This document shows, piece by piece, positions 1 to 9,013 of a stretch of 64,000 nt of DNA. The stretch is taken from the NCBI RefSeq assembly GCF_039880525.1, contig NZ_CP156989.1, positions 1,054,001-1,118,000 on the forward strand, in the 5' to 3' direction. How positions within the stretch are numbered: the stretch's first letter is position 1; each line of letters starts with the position of its first letter. The DNA comes from Agrococcus sp. ProA11. GTDB taxonomy: Bacteria > Actinomycetota > Actinomycetes > Actinomycetales > Microbacteriaceae. The notes below the pieces were generated by a model that made no database searches, had not been told where the DNA came from, and worked only from the letters and a program-made list of their open reading frames with translations. The position numbers and the translations under genes were made by a program.

Positions 1-1052
1 CGAGCCTCGCGCACGCTGCCGCGCTGCTGGGCGCCGAGCTGGACCCTGCACCGGTCGACCCCGTTCCGGGCGATCCCGTGCCGCAGCGACCGCACGAGAC
101 CGTGGACCTGGCCGACGTGGTGGGCAATCGCGACGCGGTGGAGGCGCTGGAGATCGCCGCGGCCGGAGCCCACCACCTCATGATGGTGGGCCCGCCCGGT
201 GCCGGGAAGACCATGCTCGCCATGCGGCTGCCGGGCATCCTCCCGTCCCTCACGCAGCAGCAGGCGCTGGAGGTCGCCTCGCTGCGATCGCTCTGCGGGG
301 TCGCGGTGCCGTCAGCGCTCGACCTCGTGCCGCCCTTCGAGCATCCGCATCACACCGCCACCGGGGTGGCGCTCATCGGCGGCGGCTCTGGCGTGATCAG
401 GCCCGGCGCCGCGGCCCGCGCCTCGCACGGCGTGCTGTTCCTCGATGAGGCGCCGGAGTTCCCCAGGGCGGTGCTCGACATGCTGCGCCAGCCGCTCGAA
501 TCGGGCACGATCACCGTCGACCGCGCGGCAGGCAGCGCGACGTTCCCTGCATGCTTCCAGCTGCTGCTGGCGGCGAACCCGTGCCCGTGCGGACTGTTCG
601 GCACCGGGGAGTGCACGTGCGCGCCGCAGCAGCGCCGGCGCTACTTCGGCAGGCTGTCCGGCCCGCTGCTCGATCGCATCGATCTGCAGGTGCGCGTCGA
701 CCGCGCGACCGTCGGCGTGGCTGACCCGGGAGCGTCCGAGCAGCGGCGCTCGACCGCCGAGGCGGCGGGGCGCGTCGGTGAGGCGCGCGCACGAGCGGCG
801 CGGCGGCTGCAGGGCACGGCATGGACGGCGATGGGGCACGTGCCGGGTGCGTGGCTGCGCAAGCATCTGCCGCTGGATGCGCCCCTGCTCGCGCCCCTGG
901 AGCGGGCGCTCGAGTCGGGCGTGCTCACGATGCGCGGGCTCGACCGCGCGGTCCGCGTCGCGTGGACGATGGCCGACCTGGACGGCGCGGCCGCGCCCGC
1001 GCGCGCCCACATCGGTCGAGCGCTCGCACTCAGGAAGGGGATCCCCGCATGA
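1..1052 (+). CDS. comM: YifB/ComM-family Mg-chelatase-like AAA+ ATPase, 5' end cut by the window
   Basis: C-terminal two thirds of a ComM/YifB protein. The family is a hexameric helicase-like AAA+ ATPase that assists integration of single-stranded DNA during natural transformation. The frame is open to the first base of the window, so the GTG at 78 is internal and the real start lies outside; about 350 of the usual ~500 residues are present. Visible are Walker A GPPGAGKT (near 192-215), a Walker B-like LFLDEAPEF, and the NPCPCG plus downstream Cys cluster typical of the Mg-chelatase domain. It overlaps dprA by ATGA, so the two are translationally coupled, as in many actinobacteria. Confidence 0.93.
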   Translation, partial: SLAHAAALLGAELDPAPVDPVPGDPVPQRPHETVDLADVVGNRDAVEALEIAAAGAHHLMMVGPPGAGKTMLAMRLPGILPSLTQQQALEVASLRSLCGVAVPSALDLVPPFEHPHHTATGVALIGGGSGVIRPGAAARASHGVLFLDEAPEFPRAVLDMLRQPLESGTITVDRAAGSATFPACFQLLLAANPCPCGLFGTGECTCAPQQRRRYFGRLSGPLLDRIDLQVRVDRATVGVADPGASEQRRSTAEAAGRVGEARARAARRLQGTAWTAMGHVPGAWLRKHLPLDAPLLAPLERALESGVLTMRGLDRAVRVAWTMADLDGAAAPARAHIGRALALRKGIPA

Positions 1053-2290
1053 CGCCCGCACCCAAGCCGTTCCGCCTGGAGCTCGCGCACGTGCGAGCGG
1101 CCGTCGCGCACACGCTGCCGCCGGGGAGGCAGGAGCAGGACGATGCAGCCGTCATCGCACGCTTTGCCGCGGGCGCATGGACCGTGCTGCCCGAGCCCGG
1201 CGACGGCGTGGCCGGGCTCGTGCGCGAGCGGCTCGGCGACGTCCGCGCGCTGGAGCTGCTCGTGGAGGGCGAGGGCGCCGCGACGTGGGCGCTCGCGCTC
1301 GACGATCCGGAGATCGCACGGCTCGTCCCGGAGGCCCTCGCGCGCTGGCTGCCGCGGCTGTCCGCGGAGCGCATCCTCGGTGCCTTCTCACAGGGCGCGA
1401 CCCACCGGCAGATGCTCCTCACCCGGCACGACGAGGAATGGCCGGACGCCCTCGACGACCTCGGATCGCACGCCCCGGCCGCGCTCTGGGTGCGCGGCGA
1501 CCCCGGGGCGCTGCGCTCGTGCGGGCGGTCGGCGGCGCTCGTCGGCTCCCGGGCGTCCTCCGGCTACGGCGAGCACGTCACCGGCCAGCTCGCGACCGGG
1601 CTCGTCGGCCGGGGCTTCGCCATCGTGTCGGGAGGCGCGTACGGCATCGACGGCACCGCGCATCGCTCGACGCTCGCGAGCGGAGGCACGACCATCGCGG
1701 TGCTCGCGGGCGGCCTCGACCGCTTCTATCCGGCCGGCCACGACGAGCTGCTCCACCGGGTCGTGAGCACCGGGTGCGTGGTCGCGGAGGCGCCCAGCGG
1801 GGTGCCGCCGACGCGCTGGCGGTTCCTGGCGAGGAATCGCCTGATCGCGGCGCTCGCGAGCGCGACCGTCGTCGTCGAGGCCGGTCAGCGCTCCGGCTCG
1901 ATCAACACAGCCGGGCATGCGGCCGCGCTCGGCCGGCCGCTCGGCGCGGTTCCCGGGCCCGTCACCTCCGGCTCGAGCACCGGCTGCCACCGGCTGCTGC
2001 GCGACTACGGCGCGGTCGTCATCGAGCGGGCCGAGCACGTGGTGGAGCTGCTCGACGGGCCCGAGGACGAGGCCGCGCCGCTCGGCGGCGTCACGAGCGA
2101 CGAGGTGCGAGTGCTCGACGCGCTGAGCACCCGCGCCTCGCGGTCGGTCGACGACCTGGCGGCCCGCACCGGGATGGCACCGCGCGACGTGCGCGCATCA
2201 CTGGCGCTGCTCGAGCTCGGCGGCGGCGTCGTCGAGCACCCGAGCGGCTGGCGCCGCGCGTCGCGCGGCGCGACTAGCCTGGGCGCGTGA
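1049..2290 (+). CDS. dprA: DNA-processing protein DprA
   Basis: DprA/Smf protein of 413 residues. It binds incoming single-stranded DNA and loads RecA. The Rossmann-like core shows the GSRASSGYG motif, SGGAYGIDGTAH, and the later RNRLIAAL and GQRSGSINTA segments. A C-terminal winged-helix-like part (from about residue 345) follows, as in longer DprA proteins. The ATG at 1049 is chosen because it overlaps the comM stop (ATGA); the frame is open further upstream but only inside comM. The next gene starts with a GTG that overlaps this stop, so comM, dprA and the phosphoesterase form one unit. Confidence 0.93.
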   Translation: MTPAPKPFRLELAHVRAAVAHTLPPGRQEQDDAAVIARFAAGAWTVLPEPGDGVAGLVRERLGDVRALELLVEGEGAATWALALDDPEIARLVPEALARWLPRLSAERILGAFSQGATHRQMLLTRHDEEWPDALDDLGSHAPAALWVRGDPGALRSCGRSAALVGSRASSGYGEHVTGQLATGLVGRGFAIVSGGAYGIDGTAHRSTLASGGTTIAVLAGGLDRFYPAGHDELLHRVVSTGCVVAEAPSGVPPTRWRFLARNRLIAALASATVVVEAGQRSGSINTAGHAAALGRPLGAVPGPVTSGSSTGCHRLLRDYGAVVIERAEHVVELLDGPEDEAAPLGGVTSDEVRVLDALSTRASRSVDDLAARTGMAPRDVRASLALLELGGGVVEHPSGWRRASRGATSLGA

Positions 2291-3180
2291 GCTTCGGCAT
2301 CCATCCAGCACCCGCGGTGGTGATCGCCCATCTGAGCGACACCCACCTGCTCGCGGGCGGCGCACCGCTCGCCGGGCTGGTGGACACCGCCGCGCATCTG
2401 CGCGCCACGATGGAGCGCGTCCGCGTCGCAGCTGCCGATGCGGATGTCATCGTCGTCTCCGGCGATGTCGCCGACCGGGGCGAGGCCGAGGCCTACGCGC
2501 TCGCGCGCGAGATCATCGAGCCGGTCGCGGCCGAGCTCGGCGCCCCGATCGTGTGGGCGGCGGGCAACCACGACGAGCGGCCGCAACTGCGCGCAGCCCT
2601 GGGGCTGGCAGGCGAGCCGACGGACCCGATCGACTCGATCGTCGAGGTCGGGGATCTGCGCATCGTCTCGCTCGACTCCAGCCTGCCCGGCTGGCACCAC
2701 GGCGGCTTCGACCCCGGGCAGGCCGAGTGGCTGGCGGCGGCGCTCGCGGAGCCGCCCGCGCTCGGCACCGTGCTGACCATGCATCACCCGCCGCTCGCCT
2801 ACCGCAACCGGCTCATGCGGCTGCTGGAGTTCCGCGACGAGGAACGACTGGCCGCGGTGCTCGGCGACGGCGATGTGCGCGCCATCCTCTCCGGCCACCT
2901 GCACGTCAACGGCTCCGGCACGTTCTGCGAGATCCCGGTGGTGCTCGCCGGAGCGACGAGCTATGCCGACGATCTGGGCGGGCCGCCGCCCGCCATGCAC
3001 GGCATCGATGCCACGCAGTCGTTCAACCTCATCGAGCTCTACGCTGCCGGGATGTCGCACTCGGTCGTGCCCGCGCTGCACCACCCGTCGCGGGAGACGC
3101 TGCCGGCGCACGTGGTCGAGCAGGTGCTGCAGCTCGACCCGGCAGAGCGCATGGAGCGATTCAGCAGGAAGCCCGACTGA
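2287..3180 (+). CDS. Calcineurin-like metallophosphoesterase (CpdA-type phosphodiesterase)
   Basis: Protein of 297 residues with the full dinuclear metallophosphoesterase motif set in order: LSDTHLL near the N-terminus, GDVADRG, GNHDE, HHPP and SGHLHVN. The arrangement resembles the class III cyclic nucleotide phosphodiesterases (CpdA, Rv0805). The natural substrate, cAMP or another phosphodiester, cannot be read from sequence. The GTG start overlaps the dprA stop (GTGA), and xerC starts one base after this stop. No signal peptide is visible, so it is probably cytosolic. Its position inside the dprA-xerC unit is not part of the widely conserved order. Confidence 0.88.
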   Translation: MSFGIHPAPAVVIAHLSDTHLLAGGAPLAGLVDTAAHLRATMERVRVAAADADVIVVSGDVADRGEAEAYALAREIIEPVAAELGAPIVWAAGNHDERPQLRAALGLAGEPTDPIDSIVEVGDLRIVSLDSSLPGWHHGGFDPGQAEWLAAALAEPPALGTVLTMHHPPLAYRNRLMRLLEFRDEERLAAVLGDGDVRAILSGHLHVNGSGTFCEIPVVLAGATSYADDLGGPPPAMHGIDATQSFNLIELYAAGMSHSVVPALHHPSRETLPAHVVEQVLQLDPAERMERFSRKPD

Positions 3181-3181
3181 C

Positions 3182-4084
3182 ATGCGTCTCGACGCCGCCA
3201 TCGACGGCTATCTCGCGCACCTGGAGCGCGAGCGCGGCTACTCGGCGAACACCGTGCGCGCCTATCGGGGCGATCTGCGCAGCCTGGCCGAGCACTGCGA
3301 CGCCGCGAGCATCGACGACGCGGATGCGATCGACATCGAGACCCTGCGCGATTGGCTCTTCGCCAGCGCGGAGACCGGGATGGGCAAGGCGACCATCGCG
3401 CGTCGAAGCGCCGCCGCGCGAGGACTCAGCCGGTGGATCGCCACCCAGGGGGGCGCCGATGTCGCGGGCCGCCTGCGCACCCCCAAGCGGGATCGGCAGC
3501 TGCCGCGAGTGCTCTCCCGGCAGGCGATGGACGACGTGCTGACACGTCTCGCGGCGGCGGCCGCGGAGGGAGCGCCGACGGCGATCCGCGATCTCGCCGT
3601 GGTCGAGCTGCTCTACGCCTCGGCGCTGCGCGTCAGCGAGCTCGTGGGCCTGGACGTCGACGACGTCGACCTCGAGCGGCTGACCGTGCGCGTCGTCGGC
3701 AAGGGTTCGAAGGAACGCGTGGTGCCGTTCGGCCGGCCCGCACTCGATGCGCTGCTCGATTGGATGCGCCTGGGGCGCGCTGGGCTCGCGAATCCCGCGA
3801 AGCCCCACCCCGCACTCTTCCTCGGCGCTCGCGGCGGTCGACTCGGGCAGCGGCGGGTGCACGAGCTGGTCACGTCGCTGCTCGCCGAGCTGCCGGGCTC
3901 GGGGCCGCACGGACCCCATGCGCTGCGGCACACCGCGGCGACGCACCTGCTCGACGGCGGCGCCGACCTGCGCGCCGTGCAGGAGATGCTCGGGCACGCG
4001 AGCCTCGGCACGACGCAGATCTATACGCACGTCTCCCTCGATCGGCTCGCGAACGCGTATCGGACGGCGCACCCGCGAGCGTGA
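3182..4084 (+). CDS. xerC: Tyrosine recombinase XerC
   Basis: Site-specific recombinase of 300 residues, the normal XerC/XerD length, acting at dif to resolve chromosome dimers. An N-terminal SAM-like core-binding domain spans about residues 1-95. The catalytic domain has R150 (ALRVSEL), K174 (GKGSKER), H246-x-x-R249, H272 and the nucleophile Y281 in TQIYTHVS. The ATG directly after the phosphoesterase stop is used; a much longer upstream frame is only a shadow of that gene. Position beside dprA and upstream of rpsB is the usual actinobacterial place for XerC, which argues against a phage integrase. Confidence 0.94.
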   Translation: MRLDAAIDGYLAHLERERGYSANTVRAYRGDLRSLAEHCDAASIDDADAIDIETLRDWLFASAETGMGKATIARRSAAARGLSRWIATQGGADVAGRLRTPKRDRQLPRVLSRQAMDDVLTRLAAAAAEGAPTAIRDLAVVELLYASALRVSELVGLDVDDVDLERLTVRVVGKGSKERVVPFGRPALDALLDWMRLGRAGLANPAKPHPALFLGARGGRLGQRRVHELVTSLLAELPGSGPHGPHALRHTAATHLLDGGADLRAVQEMLGHASLGTTQIYTHVSLDRLANAYRTAHPRA

Positions 4085-4553
4085 GCGCTCGCCGCGGCCG
4101 ACGGCCCAGCTTCTGCTCGGCGCGCGGCAGGAGCACCGGGCGCTCGACGCCCAGCAGCGTGAGCGGATCGATGTAGGCGCCATCGAGCCGAGCTCCCAGG
4201 TGCAAGCGCGACGAACCCGGCACATGATCGGCGAGCAGCACCCCGATCTGCTGCCCCTGTGCGACCTCGTCGCCCGCCGCGACCATCGGCTCCACGGGCT
4301 CGAAGCTCGACACCAGCCCAGCAGCATGATCGATCGACACGACGGGCCGCCCCGCGACAGGCCCCGCGAATCGCACCACGCCATGCTGCGGAGCGAGCAC
4401 CGCGGATCCCTCCGGTGCCGCGATGTCGACGCCGCGGTGACCGGGCCCGTACGGCGTGGCGGGCGGGTCGAAGGCTCGCACCACCTCGTGCGGCGCCACC
4501 GGCCAGGCCCAGACGGCGAGCGTAGCGACGAGGAGGAGCGTGAGCGGATGCAT
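3870..4553 (-). CDS. Degenerate M23 (LytM-type) peptidoglycan-binding or regulatory protein
   Basis: Exported protein of about 227 residues. A short hydrophobic N-terminus (residues 3-20) is followed by an M23 fold, with HRGVD near residue 39 and LHLG near residue 117. The zinc ligands H39, D43 and H118 are present. The first His of the family's HxH is Arg116, and no equivalent of the catalytic His in YAHL is seen, so peptidase activity is doubtful. The convergent frame runs on antisense through the last 215 bases of xerC; residues beyond about 145 are Arg/Ala-rich and may be read-through of a gene that once ended sooner. The start ATG at 4553 precedes the signal-like segment. Confidence 0.72.
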   Translation of the reverse strand: MHPLTLLLVATLAVWAWPVAPHEVVRAFDPPATPYGPGHRGVDIAAPEGSAVLAPQHGVVRFAGPVAGRPVVSIDHAAGLVSSFEPVEPMVAAGDEVAQGQQIGVLLADHVPGSSRLHLGARLDGAYIDPLTLLGVERPVLLPRAEQKLGRRPRRALTLAGAPSDTRSRADRGRRAYRSASCRGSRARASPARRAGRRRRRAGASPRCAAAHGVRAAPSPAARRAAT

Positions 4554-4639
4554 GACGGCATGGTGTCTCACCCGCGCAGTCGCGCGCGCTGGAGCGAGCC
4601 GCCGCGGTGGACAGCGCGGAGTGCAGGGGCGGGCGCGGG

Positions 4640-4819
4640 GCATGTAGCATAGGAGGGCATCGTCTATGCGATGACTTCGCGCGCCCGTCGCGACACCACT
4701 TCCACCGGTCCATCCGCCGGAGCCTCTCGTGCTCCGACAGGTGGCGGGAGCGGGTCAGGGCGCCAGGGGCACGGCCACCGGCCATGCCGACAGAACCGCA
4801 ACAGAAGAAGGAGGCGGCA
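4640..4819 (+). promoter_or_regulatory. Promoter and about 170-nt leader of rpsB
   Basis: No gene fits here. A TAGCAT box at 4645-4650 could be the -10 of the rpsB promoter. The transcript would then have a long GC-rich untranslated leader with several short self-complementary runs, ending in the strong Shine-Dalgarno GGAGG at 4810-4814. Leaders of this length before rpsB often carry S2 autoregulation in other bacteria. Here that is only an inference, as no known motif was matched. Confidence 0.4.
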
Positions 4820-5758
4820 ATGGCCGTCGTCACCACTCGCCAGCTGCTCGACAGCGGCGTGCACTTCGGGCACCAGACCCGACGCTGGAACCCCAAGATG
4901 AAGCGATTCATCTTCACGGAGCGCTCCGGCATCTACATCATCGACCTGCAGCAGTCGCTCGCCTACATCGACAAGGCCTACGACTTCGTCAAGGAGACCG
5001 TCGCCCACGGCGGCAGCGTGCTGTTCGTCGGCACCAAGAAGCAGGCGCAGGAGTCCATCGCCGAGCAGGCGACGCGCGTCGGCCAGCCCTTCGTCAACCA
5101 GCGTTGGCTCGGTGGTCTGCTGACCAACTTCAACACGGTCTCGAAGCGCCTGAGCCGCATGAAGGAGCTCGAGGAGCTCGACTTCGACGACACCACGCAG
5201 GGCTACACGAAGAAGGAGCTGCTGCTCAAGAAGCGCGAGCTCACGAAGCTGCAGAAGTCGCTCGGCGGCATCCGCAACCTCCAGCGCACGCCGTCGGCGA
5301 TCTGGATCGTGGACACCAACAAGGAGCACCTGGCCGTCGACGAGGCGAAGAAGCTGGGCATCCCGATCATCGCGATCCTCGACACCAACTGCGACCCGGA
5401 CGACGTGCAGTTCCCGATCCCGGGCAACGACGACGCGATCCGCTCGGTCGCGCTGCTGACCAAGATCGTGGCGGACGCCGCGGCTGAGGGCCTCATGCAG
5501 CGCCACGGTGGCGGCGACGCCGCTGCCGAGCCGATGGCCGAGTGGGAGCGCGAGCTGCTCGAGGAGCAGTCGGCAGCACCCGCCACGGACGCGCCGGCCG
5601 CTGACGAGGCTGCAGCACCCGCTGCCGAGGAGCCCGCCGCCGAGACGGCCGAGGCGCCTGCTGCCGAGGAGACCAAGGACGAGGCTGCCGAGGCACCCGC
5701 GGCCGAGGAGACCCTCGCAGAGACCACCGAGGACGCCGCAGCGTCCACGTCGAACTAA
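4820..5758 (+). CDS. rpsB: 30S ribosomal protein S2
   Basis: S2 of 312 residues, a component of the small subunit needed for S1 and mRNA binding. The conserved opening ([19 protein letters not shown]) and core ([30 protein letters not shown]) are intact. The family core ends near residue 235; the remaining roughly 75 residues are a low-complexity Ala/Glu/Pro acidic tail of repeated PAAEE-like units, which is unusually long. The start ATG has an excellent GGAGG at the right distance. tsf follows 11 bases after the stop, so the two are co-transcribed. Confidence 0.97.
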   Translation: MAVVTTRQLLDSGVHFGHQTRRWNPKMKRFIFTERSGIYIIDLQQSLAYIDKAYDFVKETVAHGGSVLFVGTKKQAQESIAEQATRVGQPFVNQRWLGGLLTNFNTVSKRLSRMKELEELDFDDTTQGYTKKELLLKKRELTKLQKSLGGIRNLQRTPSAIWIVDTNKEHLAVDEAKKLGIPIIAILDTNCDPDDVQFPIPGNDDAIRSVALLTKIVADAAAEGLMQRHGGGDAAAEPMAEWERELLEEQSAAPATDAPAADEAAAPAAEEPAAETAEAPAAEETKDEAAEAPAAEETLAETTEDAAASTSN

Positions 5759-5769
5759 GGAGCAGCTGC

Positions 5770-6597
5770 ATGGCCAACATCAGCATCGCCGACCTCAAGA
5801 TGCTGCGCGAGCAGCTCGGCACCGGCATGAGCGACACCAAGGCCGCCCTCGAGGAGGCCAACGGCGACGTCGAGAAGGCGACCGAGATCCTGCGCCTGAA
5901 GGGCGCGAAGGGCAACGCGAAGCGTGCCGACCGCTCCACGAGCGAGGGCCTCGTCGCCACCGCCGAGAGCGACGGCGCCGTGACGATGATCGCGCTCGCG
6001 TGCGAGACGGACTTCGTCGCGAAGAACGAGAAGTTCATCGCGCTGTCGGAGCGCGTGGTCGCCGCTGTCGCGGCAGCCGGCGCGACCGACCTCGAGTCGG
6101 GCCTCGCGGCACCGGCCGAGTCCGGCACGGTGCGCTCCATCATCGAGGAGCAGGCAGCCACCATCGGCGAGAAGGTGGAGCTCACCAAGGTGACCCGCCT
6201 GGAGGGCGCCGAGCACGCCGTCTACCTGCACCGCACGTCGAAGGACCTGCCCCCGCAGGTGGGCGTCGTGGTGGCCTACACCGGTGACGACGCGGAGACC
6301 GCCCGTGCGGTCGCCCAGCACATCGCGATGTTCGACCCGCGCTACGTCACGCGCGACGAGGTCCCGACCGCAGAGGTCGACAAGGAGCGCGAGCTCGTCA
6401 CCGAGATCGCGCGCGGTGAGGGCAAGCCCGAGGCTGCCCTGCCGAAGATCATCGAGGGACGCCTGACCGGCTTCTTCAAGCAGATGGTGCTCCTGGACCA
6501 GGACTACGCTCGCGACAACAAGCAGTCGGTCGCCAAGGTGCTCGAGGCCGCAGGCCTGACGGTCACGGGCTTCGCGCGCTTCAAGATCGGCGCGTAA
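5770..6597 (+). CDS. tsf: Translation elongation factor Ts
   Basis: EF-Ts of 275 residues, the guanine nucleotide exchange factor for EF-Tu. The N-terminal UBA-like domain (ADLKMLREQLGTGMSDTKAAL) and the exchange motif with TDFVAKNEKF are present, followed by the dimerisation-type core. It is preceded by AAGGAG and lies 11 bases after rpsB. A strong hairpin follows directly, closing the rpsB-tsf operon. Confidence 0.97.
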   Translation: MANISIADLKMLREQLGTGMSDTKAALEEANGDVEKATEILRLKGAKGNAKRADRSTSEGLVATAESDGAVTMIALACETDFVAKNEKFIALSERVVAAVAAAGATDLESGLAAPAESGTVRSIIEEQAATIGEKVELTKVTRLEGAEHAVYLHRTSKDLPPQVGVVVAYTGDDAETARAVAQHIAMFDPRYVTRDEVPTAEVDKERELVTEIARGEGKPEAALPKIIEGRLTGFFKQMVLLDQDYARDNKQSVAKVLEAAGLTVTGFARFKIGA

Positions 6598-6610
6598 GCA
6601 CTCGATCACA

Positions 6611-6644
6611 CGCGAAGGGCCGGGGGAGACCCCGGCCCTTCGCG
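6611..6644 (+). terminator. Intrinsic-type hairpin after tsf
   Basis: Perfect 15-bp inverted repeat (arms 6611-6625 and 6630-6644, cgcgaagggccgggg and its complement) with a GAGA loop. It lies 13 bases after the tsf stop and 73 bases before pyrH. The following T-run is weak (tcttg), as is common in GC-rich actinobacteria. Confidence 0.85.
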
Positions 6645-6717
6645 TCTTGCGCAGCCGCGATCGCGGTAGGCTTCTGCACGGTCCGCGCTCGGGCCGACAC
6701 CCGCAGGAGGAGCACCA

Positions 6718-7431
6718 ATGCCAGCACAGCCGCGCCGTCGAGTCCTCCTGAAGCTCTCCGGCGAATCCTTCGGCGCCGGCAGCCTCGGCGTCAACCCAGA
6801 CGTCGTGCAGGCGATCGCGCGGCAGATCGCTGAAGCGGCCGAATCGGTCGAGGTCGCGATCGTCGTCGGCGGCGGCAACTTCTTCCGCGGCGCGGAGCTG
6901 AGCCAGCGCGGCATGGAGCGCGGTCGCGCCGATTACATGGGCATGCTCGGCACCGTCATGAACGCGCTCGCGCTGCAGGACTTCCTCGAGCAGGCGGGCG
7001 CGGAGACGCGCGTGCAGTCGGCGATCCAGATGACCCAGGTCGCCGAGCCCTACATCCCGCGCCGCGCCGAGCGCCACCTCGAGAAGGGGCGCGTGGTCAT
7101 CTTCGGCGCGGGCGCGGGCCTTCCCTACTTCTCCACCGACACCGTCGCCGCCCAGCGGGCGCTCGAGATCGGTGCCGTGCAGGTGCTGGTGGCGAAGAAC
7201 GGCGTCGACGGCGTGTACTCGGCCGACCCGAAGCAGGATCCCGAGGCCACGCGCTACGAGGAGATCACCTACCAGGAGGCGCTCGTGCGCGGCCTGAAGG
7301 TCGTCGACTCGACCGCGTTCAGCCTGTGCATGGACAACCGCATGCCCATGCGCGTGTTCGGGATGGACGGCGACGGCCAGCTGCGCCGTGCGATCCTCGG
7401 CGAGCCGGTCGGCACGCTCGTGCGCGCCTGA
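6718..7431 (+). CDS. pyrH: UMP kinase
   Basis: Bacterial-type uridylate kinase of 237 residues from the amino-acid-kinase superfamily, phosphorylating UMP to UDP in pyrimidine nucleotide synthesis. Seen are KLSGESF near the N-terminus, [10 protein letters not shown], the long helix with [16 protein letters not shown], and the late [11 protein letters not shown] segment. A Shine-Dalgarno GGAGGAG lies 6-7 bases before the ATG. A TAGGCT box near 6667 may be its own -10, since the tsf terminator lies upstream. frr follows 44 bases later. Confidence 0.97.
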   Translation: MPAQPRRRVLLKLSGESFGAGSLGVNPDVVQAIARQIAEAAESVEVAIVVGGGNFFRGAELSQRGMERGRADYMGMLGTVMNALALQDFLEQAGAETRVQSAIQMTQVAEPYIPRRAERHLEKGRVVIFGAGAGLPYFSTDTVAAQRALEIGAVQVLVAKNGVDGVYSADPKQDPEATRYEEITYQEALVRGLKVVDSTAFSLCMDNRMPMRVFGMDGDGQLRRAILGEPVGTLVRA

Positions 7432-7475
7432 GCCGCACACCCGCAGATAGACTCGACAGCGACGGAAGGAACCTC

Positions 7476-8030
7476 GTGATCAGCGATGTGCTGGCTTCGG
7501 CCAAGGAGAAGATGACCCAGTCGATCGAGGTCGCGAAGTCCGACTTCGCGACCGTCAGTGCGGGCCGCGCGAACGCCGCGCTGTTCCAGCGACTGAACGC
7601 CGACTACTACGGCTCGCCGACGCCGCTCGTGCAGCTGGCGTCGTTCCAGCAGCCCGACGCGCGCACGCTCGTCATCACCCCGTTCGACAAGAGCGCCCTC
7701 AAGGAGATCGAGCGCGCGATCGTCGCGGCCCCGCACCTCGGCGTCTCGCCGCAGAACGACGGCAACATCGTGCGCATCGTGATGCCCGAGCTGACCGAGG
7801 ACCGCCGCAAGGACTACGTGAAGATCGTCAAGGACAAGGCCGAGCAGGCGCGCGTCGCCGTGCGCAACGTCCGCCGTCAGGCGATGACCGATCTGGAGAA
7901 GCTCAAGGGCGATGTCAGCGACGACGAGATCTCGCGCGCCGAGAAGGAGCTCGAGGCCGCCACCAAGCAGACGATCGACGGCATCGAGGACGCGCTGAAG
8001 AAGAAGGAAGCCGAGCTCCTCGAGGTCTGA
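7476..8030 (+). CDS. frr: Ribosome recycling factor
   Basis: RRF of 184 residues, which with EF-G splits post-termination ribosomes. The GRANAALFQRL motif is present, with the ASFQQPDARTLVITPFDKS beta domain and the C-terminal long helices ending in VRRQAMTDLEKLK. The start is GTG (VISDVLA) with GGAAGGA upstream; no ATG fits the family start. A TAGACT box at about 7447 may provide local transcription. cdsA begins 13 bases after the stop. Confidence 0.96.
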   Translation: MISDVLASAKEKMTQSIEVAKSDFATVSAGRANAALFQRLNADYYGSPTPLVQLASFQQPDARTLVITPFDKSALKEIERAIVAAPHLGVSPQNDGNIVRIVMPELTEDRRKDYVKIVKDKAEQARVAVRNVRRQAMTDLEKLKGDVSDDEISRAEKELEAATKQTIDGIEDALKKKEAELLEV

Positions 8031-8043
8031 TCGGGGACGCAGA

Positions 8044-8982
8044 GTGCGACGCATGCGACGGGAGCATCGGAGCGCCGCCGAGATCGAGGCGCAGATCCAG
8101 GCGCAGATCCACGCCGCCAGGGATCAGATCGAGGCGACCCGCGAGCGCGTGAACAAGCGCACCGGCCGCAACCTCGCTGCGGCGGTCGTCATCGCGATCG
8201 TGCTGGGTGGCACGCTGCTGGTGAGCCTGATCTTCGTCAAGACGCTCTTCATGGTCTTCGCGACCGTGCTCATCGGGTTCGCCCTGTTCGAGCTCGCGAG
8301 CGCGCTGCGGTTCGCCGGGCGGGATGTGCCGCGCGTGCCGCTCGTGCTGCTCGGCTGCGCCATCGTCCCGGTCACCTGGTACCTGGGCGCCGCGGGCATG
8401 TGGTGGTCGACGCTGGCCGCGATCGCCATCGTCGCGGTCGTCCGCGTGGTCGAGCTCGCCGACCCGTCGACCCGCACGGGCGCCGGCGCTGTCTTCGCCG
8501 ACGTGGCGGCCGGTGCGCTGTGCATCGTCTACGTAGTCGTGCTCGGGGCGTTCGCCGTGCTGCTGACGTCGCAGGACGGCGGCGAGTGGTGGATGCTCGC
8601 GATGATCGCGATGACGACCGTGATCGACACGGGCGCCCTCGCCGTGGGCATCTGGCTCGGCAAGCACAAGCTCGCACCCCGCATCAGCCCCGGGAAGACC
8701 TGGGAGGGACTGCTCGGCGGCGCCGCGTTCGCGATCGCGGCCGGCGTGCCGCTCTCCATCTGGATGCTCGGGCAGCCGTGGTGGTTCGGCATCATCCTCG
8801 CCCTGCTGCTGGTGACGACCGCGACCGTCGGCGACCTGGCGGAGTCCATCATCAAGCGCGATCTGGGGATCAAGGACATCGGATCCTTCCTGCCGGGTCA
8901 CGGCGGATTCCTGGACCGGCTGGACTCCGTGCTGCCGAGCGCGGTCGTCATGATGGCGCTGTTCCAGATCACGCACGCGTGA
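8044..8982 (+). CDS. cdsA: Phosphatidate cytidylyltransferase (CDP-diacylglycerol synthase)
   Basis: Integral membrane enzyme of 312 residues converting phosphatidic acid and CTP to CDP-diacylglycerol, the precursor of phosphatidylglycerol, cardiolipin and phosphatidylinositol. After a charged, possibly coiled N-terminal stretch of about 45 residues come several hydrophobic spans. SPGKTWEG and the family signature with KRDLGIKD and LPGHGGFLDRLDS are present at the C-terminal end. The start is GTG at 8044; the ATG nine bases downstream is a possible alternative. It sits in the usual place after frr. Confidence 0.95.
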   Translation: MRRMRREHRSAAEIEAQIQAQIHAARDQIEATRERVNKRTGRNLAAAVVIAIVLGGTLLVSLIFVKTLFMVFATVLIGFALFELASALRFAGRDVPRVPLVLLGCAIVPVTWYLGAAGMWWSTLAAIAIVAVVRVVELADPSTRTGAGAVFADVAAGALCIVYVVVLGAFAVLLTSQDGGEWWMLAMIAMTTVIDTGALAVGIWLGKHKLAPRISPGKTWEGLLGGAAFAIAAGVPLSIWMLGQPWWFGIILALLLVTTATVGDLAESIIKRDLGIKDIGSFLPGHGGFLDRLDSVLPSAVVMMALFQITHA

Positions 8983-9013
8983 TCCACGGGCGCACGCTGG
9001 CATGATGGAGACG

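Noticed and set aside
445-2277. A 610-residue plus-strand frame crossing comM and dprA
   Set aside because: It runs out of frame through both genes and is almost entirely Arg/Ala/Ser-rich. It is a shadow.
3182-4084. Tyrosine recombinase as the mark of a prophage or integrative element
   Set aside because: Length, motifs and the comM-dprA-xerC-rpsB neighbourhood fit the housekeeping XerC. No att repeats or phage genes are present.
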